The notes under the pieces were generated by a model. It did no database searches, had not been told where the DNA came from, and saw only the letters and a program-made list of their open reading frames with translations. A DNA stretch of 64,000 bases from Venturia oleaginea (lineage: Eukaryota; Ascomycota; Dothideomycetes; Venturiales; Venturiaceae), in assembly GCA_013176395.1 (NCBI GenBank), contig JABMLP010000001.1:2232001-2296000 (forward strand), written 5' to 3'. The stretch's first letter is position 1. Every line of letters begins with the position of its first letter. Positions 11,447 to 22,090 of the stretch are shown here, piece by piece. The position numbers and the translations under genes were made by a program.

Positions 11447-14261
11447 GTTGATGAAGGGCTCACTGAGGTTTATTCAGGGAGATATGTGGAGCGATTGAAA
11501 GTGCGAGCTCAGAAGGGCTCATACTATGTAAGAGGGGAGATTTGAATGGGCAATAATGTGGACAAGTAAGAATAGGTGGCCCACAAGGACAGGATCCCTG
11601 GGAATCGTGGCTCAGAAACATTGTCAAGCCTTTCAGAAGGGTGCCGAGATAATGCTTGTGTATGTTGCTTAATTAATATCGTCGGTCGAAGGATCATCGC
11701 GGGATATTGTTTCATTGGCGAGATGGTATCGGGATGTGAAGTGCTGGTACCTTGACCAGGTCTGTTGATTTTAGTATTACGGAACCGGAAATTTCTCTTT
11801 CCTTGAGGAAGTAGAAAATACGATTTCTGTTGATAGAATCTTCGGGATCCGTGTAGTCCGGACTCCTGACGCTAGTCTGATTTTCCCACTGATACGGTAA
11901 CAGAAAAGAGGCTTCGCATCGACTGAATGATAAGGTAGTCAATACTCGATACCTTAATGGGCTTTTGCCCAAGATCCATGAACAAAATGTCATCGGCCAC
12001 AACCTCTGTTGTCTGGAAATCGACTCATCTTATCCAAAATCAGTAGATAATAACGACCCATTCTTCCAAAGCGATGAATCTCGTCGCAGCTTAGACGTTC
12101 GGACATACTATGTTGATTATGAGCTGGAAAACATATCGTATCACCATCCCTTATTACTGAAGGAGATAGAATCAGAGAACTTTCCAGAAGTAATTAGACA
12201 ATTTCTGCGATAGCCGCAAGAAATGAGAGCCGATAATGCATCAGATAGACTCTTCGGATGGCAACATCTACGGAATTTTTCTCGATGATGATGTTTTGAT
12301 TGCGGAGGAGAACTTTGTGGAGGAATTTTAGGTTGACGTGGCAGACTGGGAACTTCTGGACGACGGTCTTGGATCTACGCACTGACCCAGCCGCGTTAAA
12401 TCCATCTCACTTTTCTACCAAAACACCAACTTCTGAGGTATCCTTACCTTTCGAATCACAATCTATGTCATCAATTCCCTGGTGTGAGGTACAATCTCCC
12501 ATGAAGACTTTGACGGCTATATCAGTCTCGTCATGACGCACCCAGGCGCTGGCACATTGTTGTAGCATGCATCTCCGCCATCCTGAGGTGCACCCACTGT
12601 CCAACGCACTTCGCATTGAACAGAAGGAGAATGATAAACCAAAACAAGGGGACCGGATGATACTCTCGTGATCATGGTCTTCAAAGTACTTACTCGGATA
12701 GCTCGCTCATTGCGCAAGGGCTGACAGCTCAACAGCAAATCGAAGATCCTGGGTTGACCATGTCCGGGAAACATGGTGCACCATCAATTGAACAAAGGTT
12801 TCGATATGTTTACACGCTCGATTGTTACACCAAAGCATCCGGAAATCCGAAACTGATGTCTGCTGACGTGCTAATCGAAGTTCCCTTGGTCGGCCCGTAA
12901 GTAGACGATTCTAATGAATATCAGTTTGCCCTCTTTGTCTACAAAGATGCAGTGGCAGTCGTTTCACTGTTTTCATAGACGATTCACAAGCTCGTATATA
13001 GTGTAGCATAATTTATGCCCTCTCCTAAGACATTAATGGTAAGCGAGAATTTCCCTGCTTGGATAGCAATGCCTGTGTCCTCAAGATCTCGCTCACTCCG
13101 CAATGCCAAGAGAGATCGTGTCTCCTGGTCCTCAAAATAGATCCCGAATCCAAGAAATTATTTCGGCGAGGTGGTTGGTGCGTAGATGGTTAATGCCCTG
13201 GCTGATGCACGCCGTATTGGTACATTGAATACCACCAAGATTCTCTGACTTTGAGACGATCCCCTTTGAGTCAAGGTTTTGCTACGCCTAGCGTTCAATC
13301 CTGGAACAGAAAAAATCCCGCCGGCTATATTCTAGTCAACCACTCTGTCATGGTGGTATCATTCTCACAGTCCAGTTATTATGGTCGATATTTTCACGCT
13401 GAGCTACGGCCATATGTCAAATTCATTAACTTACATACTTTGGTGCTTACCTTGCAAAAAACAAAAAAGTCCAAACATCTTGCTCGGATTAGAGCTTGGC
13501 GTCCTACAAAGACCAATATTCCATGTCTCACCACCAGACAGGAAACATGTATCCCGTGGCAGTGAAAAGATCCTCGAGTTCTACGAGAGAAATGTTCCCA
13601 CACAAAGAGATCCTGCATTCTCTATGACTTGTATTGTCGAGCAAGTAAGCGCTTTTCTACGCATCACACATTGGTGCCAGATTAAAGCTTCGAAAAGCAC
13701 CTTTTTGCGACCTGGGGTACTACACGGCAAAGACCACTGTTCAGATGACAGCACCCCGGCGTAGCTCTTCAAGGCAGGACGGGCTTCTTAGCTTAATTCT
13801 TCTACCATGCGCCAGCGGTTTATTGGAGTGAATGCTCCGTTCTTTCTCTCATGTGATACCTCTTCCATAATAGTATGGTATGATACCCCATCTCGAGCGG
13901 CGCGAGAATAGTTATGGTCTAGAAATATTCCTTTGCGTCTCCATGCTCGTCAGTCCTTCTGTTCTTGAGACCAGGTTGAGTACAGCAGTAACATGCCGAA
14001 GAAATAGTACGTACCATAGAGGAACCAGTCAACCATCAATCCTATATCGTGATACGCAGAGACTGGGTAACTATCAGCTCCACCATCAAGTTCGTCGCTT
14101 CCTAATGCGGGCTTCAATATGTATCAATGGAGATGGCCACCGTTTAAGTTGTCCAGGAGTCAAACACTACAAGAGTTGAAAATGTCCACCATCAAACCAC
14201 CAGCATTCCAATAGCAGACCAAATCACTGCATCTATCAAAATCATCCTTTTAATCACAGCC
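11447..14261. other. gene-poor stretch with degenerate coding-like fragments
   Basis: No intact gene is recognised. Some plus-strand pieces read like protein: RTYYVDYELENISYHHPLLL within 11965-12213, GNIYGIFLDDDVLIAEENF near 12250-12320, and an open stretch at about 12680-12900 (IEDPGLTMSGKHGAP, FRYVYTLDCYTKASG). They lie in different frames with stops between them and I could not join them with plausible introns. They may be remains of one dead gene. The section 12900-14260 holds short overlapping frames only. Confidence 0.4.
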
Positions 14262-14622
14262 ATGCAACTCACAACTATCCTCGTCACTCTCTTCACCACC
14301 GCCGCTCTAGCGTCTCCCCAACCAGTCGACAACGACATCTCCACCGCCAACTCTCCCCTAGCACCCTGCGGATCCGTTAACGGGAATTGTTACGACAATG
14401 GTTGCAAAGGTGACAAAAGTGATGATGGGATTACCTGTACTGCTGTACGTTGAACCTCAATTTAGAAACGTGGATACTGATACTGTCGTGTCTCAGGGTG
14501 CCTATATGAACTGCCCTTGTGGGTATGAGTGTGGAAAGCAGATGGGAGGCTGCAATACGAATGGATGTCGCGGAGTCAATGGGCGTTGCACTGGTACTTA
14601 TCGGGGTTGCAGTTGCAAGTAG
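14262..14622 (+). CDS. Small secreted 12-cysteine protein (effector-like)
   Basis: Two exons: 14262-14444 and 14497-14622, with an intron at 14445-14496 (GTACGT to CTCAG); product 102 aa. A clear signal peptide (MQLTTILVTLFTTAALASPQ) is followed by a short acidic spacer and a mature part with twelve cysteines in about 70 residues. Two Cys/Gly/Asn-rich halves look alike: CGSVNGNCYDNGCKG in exon 1 and CNTNGCRGVNGRCTG in exon 2, with NCPCGYEC between. Even cysteine number, small size and secretion signal point to a disulfide-stabilised extracellular protein. Such proteins include effectors, antimicrobial peptides and cell-wall-associated proteins; no named family is recognised. A Fot1-type transposon begins about 200 bp downstream. 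The exact activity is unknown. Confidence 0.82.
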
Positions 14623-15057
14623 ATGGTGAGAGTAGATGAGAGTTTTGAAGAATTGGATCACGGTTTATGAAGGAAGGGTGCTTGGGTTGTTAGGAGGGAA
14701 ACAGTCGTTACTATTCAAAGTTGGAAGATTTCTGATGGTAGAGTTGTTATGCTTGTAAAAATGATGTGCAAACGCGTGGGAATCGTGCGCCGAGGCTTGA
14801 CTGCTATTACTAAGTATTTTAAGGAATAACGTAGTCTATAGGCCTATGCGCCATATATGCCTGTGCGCCAACCCCACCGAGTATTCTTACAAAAAACGTA
14901 TATATTTCAACAACACCGCCATCTATAACAGTAATATACATTTTAATTGGTTCTTTGACGCTCTGGGCAGGTCCTAGCATTATGCTCAAGCGACTAGCAT
15001 ACGCTGCACTTTGGTGGTGCTCGTTGCCGTACCTGAGCAGGTACATTTTCAACCCCC

Positions 15058-15536
15058 TCAGTAGGCGTATTCTGCTAGCCACCAGAGACCTATCTCGTTG
15101 GTTGTCCAGCCATTCTCGCTCACGCCAATTGCCCAATCTGGTGGTAGGATCCCGTCTGAATACCAGGCTGCCTGGTGCATTACTGCCTCGAAAATAACGA
15201 GCGGAGGGATTGGAAACCCTTTCGCACAAATAGCCTCAATAACCGTAACCCACTCACGGTTGCCTGGCTGCGTTGTCCTCGGTCTCCCAGCCTTATCTGC
15301 TCCTGTAACAACCTTTGCAGTTGAAATTACCCCCATCTGAAAACCAGTCTCGTCAAAATTGTAGATATCGTCATCGAGGATGCCATGCTCAGCTTGTGTA
15401 CGTCGTACGCGTTCAAACCAGGCTCGAATTAGGTCTAGGTCTTCGCATTTTGCTCGCTGGTAGTCGTACTTGCGGTTGTAGTTCGATTTTAGTACGTCGT
15501 GGCGGTTAATAAAGTTGCGTACCCAGCATTGGCCTG
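15058..15536 (-). pseudogene. Fot1-like transposase, DDE domain fragment
   Basis: Reading down from about 15536 the frame gives GQCWVRNFINRHDVL, YNRKYDYQRAKCEDLDLI, DDDIYNFDETGFQMGVIS and AICAKGFPIPPLVIFEA, then SENGWTTNEIGLWWL before homology stops. NFDETGF holds the first catalytic aspartate of the DDE triad. The later D-containing block and everything after it are absent, so no active enzyme can be made. Similarity to Fot1/pogo transposases is unmistakable. Confidence 0.9.
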
Positions 15537-15689
15537 CAGAGACTGTTGGGAAGCTACAAACGCACGAACTACACGAATACGAGCTTCAAAAGATAATGAA
15601 TTGCATGCCTTCCAAAGCTAGGAATCTACAGCAAATTTAAGTCATTTGAGTACCTTCAATTCATGCATTGATGCATGAACTTTGATGCA

Positions 15690-16115
15690 TCAAGTACACA
15701 TCAGAAACGCGGTCTTGAAACGATCCTGAAACCCAACAGAGACGAGTTGGCCATGTTGACTGGCTAAAAGGCTTGCCATAGTCCGTACGGCGGCAACAGT
15801 AGGTAGCATACCGCGTTCATCCATTGAAAGTATACGCTGTACAAGGTACTCTTCTTCGGTGGGTGTAAGGAGGCGGTTTTTCGCGGTAGAACCAAGTCGT
15901 GGTTGAGTACCAGCAATACGGCGTTGCAGGGTATCTCGTGGGACGTCATAGGCTTGCGCGGTAGCTCTATAGCTTTGAAAATCGCCGTTTTTATAGGCTT
16001 GAACAGCTAGTTCAAGCCTACCTTCTCGGTGTAAGGCCTCTTGTCGTTGTGGCGGTACCATCTCGTGTGGTAATAGAGGAATGCGTCGCGTTTGGTAGGG
16101 TTGGCGCACAGGCAT
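15690..16115 (-). pseudogene. Fot1-like transposase, N-terminal helix-turn-helix fragment
   Basis: A 141-codon frame carries the psq-type helix-turn-helix (LELAVQAYKNGDFQSYRAT, AQAYDVPRDTLQRRIAG) and the start of the CENP-B-like second HTH (LTPTEEEYLVQRILSMDERG, then PTVAAVRTMASLLA). The frame then leaves homology before the DDE fragment at 15536, so the two parts are separated by rearranged or frameshifted sequence. Confidence 0.88.
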
Positions 16116-16145
16116 ATATGGCGCATAGGCCTATAGACTACGTTA

Positions 16146-16891
16146 AGCTAAGTACTTCTAGGTCTACTAACCTTAGAATAAACTCGAAGTTTAAATGTTC
16201 CTCGCTTCGTACGGTCGTTCTTAAGCCTGCGCTTGTATGATAAAATCTTCCCGCGAGGGACATAGTAATTTGGCTAGAGGTCGTAGCTCCCTCGAGCTTT
16301 GCGATAGCTCATCATTCTTGCGTTAACAATAGCTGCGGATCTACCAGATCATGCCGTATCTTTTTTGGGAATTCAAATCCGACGAGAGATGTATAGCAGC
16401 TATGGCAAAAATTCAGTAATATTTTCAAAGTACACAGAATCGTTTAAAACCTACAAATTTCCATAGAATTCGGGCAGAGATTCGTATACTTGTGAGTGTT
16501 ACGCTGAACGAGCAAAACAGAGTTATTCGGAAGTAGATTCAACACGAACTTAACGATAGGAGCCGATGAACAGAACGAGTGTCACCCTGTGACTTGTCTG
16601 TATTGACTGCAGAGGTTAGGTACACCGTTGCATCTGCATGCATATATGTGCATGTCAATGCATTCCTTGGCATCTATCACGTGCACTATGCCTGAGGTAT
16701 CAAGGACTGGCATGCCACTGTTCAACAGTGAGAACATTAGTATTACTTTCCAGTTACTCTAGGACGGGAGTTAGATTGACGATATCGCTAATAAATATCG
16801 AGTTCATATTCAACGGGACTTGCGATAGATCAAAAACCGCTCTCTATAAAACAAGATGGATGCTAGAAGCAAGCTAAAATGGGCTGCAAAA
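16146..16891. other. intergenic, no recognised gene
   Basis: AT-rich sequence between the Fot1-type element and tRNA-Gln. The only plus-strand frames are short and featureless. Confidence 0.45.
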
Positions 16892-16974
16892 AGGTTCTAC
16901 CCGGGATCGAACTGGGATCGCCGGAACATCAAAATTCTCAGAATCCGAAGTGCTAACCATTACACCATAGAACC
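16892..16974 (-). tRNA. tRNA-Gln (CUG anticodon) with short intron
   Basis: On the minus strand the acceptor arms GGTTCTA and TAGAACC pair, followed by discriminator T. The D-arm is GTG-TAATGGTTAG-CAC. The anticodon stem TCGGA/TCCGG encloses TTCTGA, giving anticodon CTG. An intron of about 11 nt follows the base 3' of the anticodon, the canonical position. The T-arm contains TTCGATC. One A-C mismatch is seen in the T stem (CCCAG/CCGGG). Without the intron the molecule is about 72 nt. Confidence 0.87.
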
Positions 16975-17381
16975 GATGAAACTGAGGGATGGAACGTGAT
17001 GACGATTATGATCAACATTATATTTGTCATGCGGGGAGAAGAACATGTACGGACGCTTTCCTGGAGTGTCTTGGACTAAACTTGGACTAGTTCGACAACT
17101 TCAAAGGCGGAATTTTGCAGGAACGAGTTTCTTGACAGAAATATGAGCGTGTGGGGTAAAGAGTGCGAAACCTCAGCATTATACCCATTTCGTGAGCTCG
17201 CTATCAATAGGCATGGTGCGGAATTGGTCCTCATTCCTCCTTGTCTTCCAACTTTTCAGGGTTGTTCCTTGATGACGCCGCTCCCAGCCTTGTGGCTAAG
17301 GCTTCCTCGCAACTCAACCTTTCGAGAACAACTATCTTACTCTTGTTCAAAGTCAATTGCTACTCTTACTCATCTACAATC
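16975..17381. other. intergenic, promoter side of the next gene
   Basis: This holds the 5' flank of the gene starting at 17382. An upstream in-frame ATG at 17241 exists, but ATG 17382 has the better context (ATCATGGC) and starts a mitochondrial-type presequence. Confidence 0.4.
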
Positions 17382-18081
17382 ATGGCAGCCCTAGGAAACA
17401 CCGCTCTGCGAGCCGTTGCGCGACCAGCCCGGAGAATAGGGGCCCGGTCTTCCCAACAGGCACCTTTCAGACAACAATACTCCACAGCCAAAGATGCAGT
17501 AAAGGGCTCGAGTAGTTTACCATGGTACGTGTCAATTGGTTTGATCCCGAAATCATACTCTGGAGATCTGCGTGAAGTGGAGAGCTATCTACACCTATAC
17601 ACTTGACTTTGTCGCGAGATCATGAATCAATCCCGAGCAAACACTAATTATAGTCTCTAGGGCCCTCTCCGCAGTTATAATTACTGCAGGCGGAACCTAC
17701 ATCGCCCTCCAACCACGAAGCCCAACCAATCACGACGACCACTCTTCCCACGGCGACTCAACCGACCACGAATCCGTCTCAGACAAAGCATCGAACCTCA
17801 AAGATAACGCCTCAGATACAAAAGAAGACGTCAAACAAAAGCTTGGGGAAGAGAAAGGGGAACACAAAGAAAAAGCAGCAGCATTAGTAAAATCCCTAAT
17901 CAAGGGCGAGAGATCTGGAGAGTCGGTTAAAAATCATGGCATTGCTTCTGAGAAGAATGAGCATAAAGTTAGGGAAGGAAAGTTCTGTGATGATGAGTTT
18001 GATAATCATATCACGAAGCACTCGTCGGATCCTGGGAAGGATTTTGAGAAGATTAAGAAGGATAAGGCGGAGGCGAAATAA
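17382..18081 (+). CDS. Small probable mitochondrial membrane protein, unknown function
   Basis: Two exons: 17382-17524 and 17661-18081; product 187 aa. The intron (GTACGT to TCTAG, 136 nt) splits a tryptophan codon. The first 30 residues (ALRAVARPARRIGARSSQ) are rich in Arg, Ala and Ser with no acids, like a matrix-targeting presequence. A single hydrophobic segment (ALSAVIITAGGTYIAL) follows at about residues 49-64. The remaining 120 residues are highly charged and rich in Lys, Glu, Asp, Ser and His (KEDVKQKLGEEKGEHKEKAA), probably disordered or helical. Topology suggests an inner-membrane anchor with a soluble tail. The location is inferred from the presequence only and no named family is recognised. 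Confidence 0.75.
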
Positions 18082-19089
18082 TTTTTATGTTAGCGTTATA
18101 CCAGAGTTTTTAAGCGCGTTGGAGCATTGCATAATACCCATTTTATTATTGCTTTAACCATGAATTATATTCACAACTTTTTTTTCAATGCGCTTCCCTT
18201 GTACTATACGAAGCGATCATCAGACTCATCAACAATAAATCTTCCAAAAAGAGCCATGTACTCCTCAGCTTTCATTTCATTTCCACGGATTCCGCGCTCT
18301 CGCGACTTTCCTTGCCACCAAATCCACTCTCGACACCTTTCCTTCCGCGCAAGCTCCATGCAGCCTCGCCCCAAGCATCGCCAAAAGCAAAATAAGGGTG
18401 CATAATCGTCACAGCAGAAACAGCAATAATGATCATCGCGCCCCCAAGATCATGAAAGTGACTTCCTGATTAGCGAGTTTGCCATGAAAGCCATCAGACA
18501 ATTCTGCGACTCGGAAAACTGATCGGATGAAAATGGCGATGGTGGCGATACCGAGACCTAGCAATTGAATTAGCAAGGGCACAGATAGCTCATCAGAGAT
18601 GGGCAAACCCACAGATCAAAAAGGCTCCAAAGTTTTCGCTCTCTCTCAATATTCCAAATCTCTAATTAAAACTTATTTCTGCCGTTTTCCTAGCCCTCTA
18701 AGCAAAATCACAACATAGCCCAATGAAAAGCAACAAACTTAAAACCTGAAAACTTAATCCAGTAATCATGATGTTGATACCAACATCTGTATCTTTCATG
18801 GTATCAGAAGATGCAGTCATGGCGCCACCAGCTGCTTGGAGAAGCAGGGAGATGAAATCACAGGTCATGAAGAGGATAGTGTAAGTTCTTGGTTTAATGC
18901 GAGAAATTGATTCGCCATAGACTACAACAATGCGGGCAAGGCAGAGGTAAATTGAGGCGGCTAGGAAGGCAGGGCAGTCATTAGAGTTAAAAGACCTAAC
19001 GACACAAGATTGTAAGTAAAGATTTGTGGCTGTTGGTAAGGTTAGGCCAGGTGTGGACATGTTGGAAGGCACAACGATGTATTGATGAC

Positions 19090-20525
19090 TGCTTAAGGCC
19101 TCAATTGAGGCAATTAAGGCCGTCTATATACATATAATACGAGGATAAACGAAGCCCTAACAACGCATATACAACGCATCTTAATGATATAATAATAATC
19201 AGATTTAACGTGGTATGTAATGGCTGCTGTGCCGTGTGCCCACAATCTCTACCTACAATCGCAAAAACCCAACTCTCTGGGATGAAAAAGCCTCTCGGAT
19301 CTATCCTGAGCGGAATCCATACGGTGCGTAAGGGGGCCATCAACGGTCCGGTCCCTTCGCTATCTTGACATCTCTCGACTTGTTGGCCGTACACCTACTC
19401 TTACTATGCCCCCTACTTTACTACCCGGGTCATCTATCCTACTCCCGCCAGTACAGCTCCTCGACGGCTCCTAAGCCGTGTCCTCTGCCTTAAATCTGCT
19501 GTAGTTTCACATGAGAACCGTCATGTACGGATATTTTCTATCCCCCGTATATACCATGCCTTAACCTGCCGTGATCCGTTGTCCCCCCAACTCACATCAG
19601 ATATCACCACAATACTCTCCTACCCTTAACCTGCCCTTTTTCTCCCTATCACCCCTGCCCTTTGTCCCTGTACCGGGGGTGGTCCTCCTCCTCCCCGCTC
19701 ACTTTTCGATGTTGCCCTGCCCTTTATCCTCCAGCTCCTGTTGCGGCCCCTTTGGACTCTCGCGCCATCGTCGGTGGTAGGTGAGGTGATGTCTCTTCAG
19801 ACTTTTGCGTAGTAGGTAAGATAGGTGAGGTAGGTAAGGTAGGTGAGGTAGGTAAGGTAGGTAAGGTAGGTAAGGTAGGTAAGGGTAAGGTAGGTAAGGT
19901 AGGTAAGGTAGGTAAGGTAGGTAAGGTAGGTAAGGTAGGTAAGGTAGGTAAGGTAGGTGAGGTAGGTGAGGTAGATGAGGTAGGTGAGGTAGGTGAGGTA
20001 GGTAAGGTAGGTGAGGTAGGTAAGGTGGAGTCTCTTCAGACTATTGCGGAGGAGGTATCGGTACACGCCCGGTACGGGGTAGGTGAGGTGGTGTAGGAAG
20101 TAGGTAAGGTAGTAGTCGTAGTTAAGAATTTTGGACTCTTTGTGCGGCCTTGGCGGGACTCGAACTCCTCCGACTCGGTGCCAGCGTGGTACTTCCAGTA
20201 TACGTTGCTCTTCGTGTAATCGCTGTATTGCCATCTCTTACTACGTACTGAGTTTTCCCTGTGTCCAGGAGCATCGCTCGTGGTGTGGTAGAGTCCGCTC
20301 TACCAGGCAAACCACCACGACGTGCCGTCCGATGCCCGTGGAGGGTGAGTCCACGGATAGCGGTTTCAATCGGCTCTCCCATCATCGTCGAGACGATATG
20401 GAAAGCTCGTAGCCTCCGCCTCGTACAGGCTGGAAATTCGACTTTGGAGGCCCGCATCTTAATGAGTGACTTAACAGTAACCGAAAAGCGACTTAACACA
20501 CACACATAACTCAACAGGACATACG
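19090..20525. mobile_element. unclassified insertion inside the RTA1-like gene
   Basis: This DNA interrupts RTA1 homology. It contains no recognisable transposase or reverse transcriptase. It holds a 9-bp minisatellite (19811-20025) flanked by two copies of a near-identical 18-mer, a palindrome (CCTCAATTGAGG, near 19101) and an open minus-strand stretch at 20122-20470. Limits are approximate because I see no clear target duplication or inverted repeats. Confidence 0.5.
19811..20025. repeat. 9-bp minisatellite (GGTAGGTAA/GGTAGGTGA)
   Basis: About 24 tandem copies of a 9-bp unit, GGTAGGTAA with GGTAGGTGA variants, give a continuous frame that would encode a Thr-Tyr-Leu repeat; this is a consequence of the period, not a gene. 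Near-identical 18-mers (TCTCTTCAGACTTTTGCG and TCTCTTCAGACTATTGCG) flank both ends, and degenerate units continue to about 20110. Confidence 0.9.
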
Positions 20526-20805
20526 ATAGAAAACCCTTATCGATGAATGGATTTGAATGGATTTGTATTCTTCCCACGTAGCCGACGATTTCTAGAATGG
20601 TGACGAAGACTATGCCGATTGCGAAACCACATGCTTTGGGTTTGTAGCCGAGGAATAGTTGGGCGAGGAGGAGGGTTGAGAAGATGGACATGTAGAGGCT
20701 GTTTCCTGCTAGGGAAGGGAGGTATTGGTAGTGGGCTTGGAGAAGGGAGCAAGTTGCTAGGGTACAATCTTCGTCTGGGATTATAGGGTTGGCGATGAGA
20801 CCCAT

Positions 20806-22090
20806 TGTCGTCTTTGGTAGAGAGTTTGTGAATATGTTATGGTGGGGATAGAATATTGTCGAGGAAGTACGAATGAGATATTTCTGAAAGATGGGAGATT
20901 TTTTGATCTGGAAGAACTTAGGGTGATACTTGAAGAAGGGTGGAGTGGACTTATGAAACAATTGCCTTGTCTGGCGACAGCCTTGACTATATCTCCTTTC
21001 CTGGACACATCGTGATGCTGAAGTGGATCAGCAAAAGAAGCTGCGAAGCAACGCAAATCTCATCACCAAGGCTGAATAGTCAAGGTATGAACATTCGTAA
21101 GCTCTAAACTTTCTCGTATCTGTCAAATCTGACGGCGTCAAAAAATCTAAAGAGTACAAAGGTTTTCATTGGTTGTCATTGGACTCGTGTTGTTGCGACG
21201 TGGAGTTTGGGGCATACTCGCAGTTGATTTCGCAGTTTTGGAGGAAGCTATCGCACCCCGATACGAGAACCTGCGTTTGGTATATGAATCGTTTTCTAGG
21301 AGCGCCTCACGAGCCGCGAGGACCTCCAGGCTGCAGTGATTGTTTCTCGATTCTCATGTCTGGCGATACGACTCTTTTTCTTTTGGTGTTGTACCGGCGG
21401 GCTCTTGAATTCAGTGCCGCGATGAGTGGTTTTTCGTAAATGGAATCGCACTCGACGCCGACGGGACGAAGTCCTTATTGCATCGTATCCACAACATCTT
21501 TCTTATAGGCTGTCTCTCTGTTCTGACATTCTCTTTCCTTCATCAAGTTCGTACCGTCGTCCTTGCGTCTCTTGTCATTTCGTCGTGGTGTTGCAATTGT
21601 GCACCCACCCACCATCCCATGTATTTATCGCTTTACATAGACCTTTTCGCTGTGCTTGGATTTCTAGCCGTATAGGGGTTCTGTAGGCATTTGTTTGGCC
21701 CTAGCGCTTACAAGGCCTACAGAAACCCTATATGGCAAGAAGCTTCGCCAAAAGCCCGGCAATCGCTTGAAATTGAACTCAATTTCAAGCCAAATATTAC
21801 CGATATGACTGTGTACGAAAAGAGTCAGCTCGGATTATAGCGAGACGCTGAAACTGAGATCGATTTCGATCGATTTCGATCGATTTCTAGCAATTCGAAA
21901 ATGAAGGATTGCCAACAGTCCATTGATATCTATATCGAGTTGAAAGAAGGTAGTGTGTATGCTTTGTTCTCCGACAAGCACAAGCAGCGGAGTTGGATTG
22001 AGTATTCGATCGTGTCGTCACAACGGACTCTTTTTGGCTTCGGCGTAAGCAGTCTTGACGACCAGGGACTGATATTCGGTATGACAGGTT
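20806..22090. other. intergenic with a hairpin and short repeats
   Basis: No gene is recognised. A 22-bp imperfect inverted repeat at 21668-21734 could form a stem-loop. A short tandem of GATCGATTTC occurs at about 21860-21886. Open frames at 21173-21686 overlap in several phases and show no family features. Confidence 0.45.
21668..21734. repeat. inverted repeat (potential stem-loop)
   Basis: Arms GCCGTATAGGGGTTCTGTAG... and ...CTACAGAAACCCTATATGGC are complementary over about 22 bp with two imperfect positions and a loop near 26 nt. It could be the core of a small hairpin element or a transcript-end structure. No target duplication is evident. Confidence 0.55.

Larger units (their letters stand above)
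14829..16143 (-). mobile_element. Fot1/pogo-family DNA transposon, internally deleted
   Basis: A 1,315-bp element is bounded by terminal inverted repeats of about 50 bp that match almost perfectly. The left end runs from 14829 (ACGTAGTCTATAGGCCTATG) and the right end is its reverse complement ending at 16143. Both ends are flanked by TA (14827-14828 and 16144-16145), the Tc1/mariner-superfamily target duplication. Inside, on the minus strand, are a helix-turn-helix N-terminus and part of a DDE domain of a Fot1-like transposase, in different frames. The end of the DDE domain and the C-terminus are missing. Complete Fot1-type elements are usually about 1.9-2 kb, so this copy is non-autonomous but could be mobilised in trans. 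Confidence 0.92.
18272..20805 (-). pseudogene. RTA1-like membrane protein gene, split by an insertion
   Basis: RTA1-family proteins are seven-helix membrane proteins linked to lipid translocation and stress resistance. The N-terminal third lies at 20805 down to about 20535 (DCTLATCSLLQAHYQYLPSL, then FLGYKPKACGFAIGIVF and GYVGRIQIHSNPF). The middle resumes near 18995 ([29 protein letters not shown]), and the C-terminus ([36 protein letters not shown]) ends at 18272. About 1.5 kb of unrelated DNA lies between the first two parts. After CCDFA a TAG replaces the expected tryptophan codon of the DFAW(R/A)R block, and further stops and frame changes follow before the C-terminus. The gene is dead. 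Confidence 0.85.

Noticed and set aside
19500..19540. GAACCGTCATGTACGG, reminiscent of a group II intron hairpin
   Set aside because: No domain V, no maturase and no other intron domain could be found nearby.
20148..20180. tRNA-like or SINE-like promoter boxes (GAGTTCGAGTCCC and TGGCACCGAGTCGG on the minus strand)
   Set aside because: The two boxes almost touch, no cloverleaf can be drawn and no poly-T end follows, so a tRNA or tRNA-derived SINE head is not supported.
19797..20234. 145-codon minus-strand frame encoding (Thr-Tyr-Leu) repeats
   Set aside because: It is the translation of a 9-bp minisatellite inside an insertion; period nine keeps any frame open.
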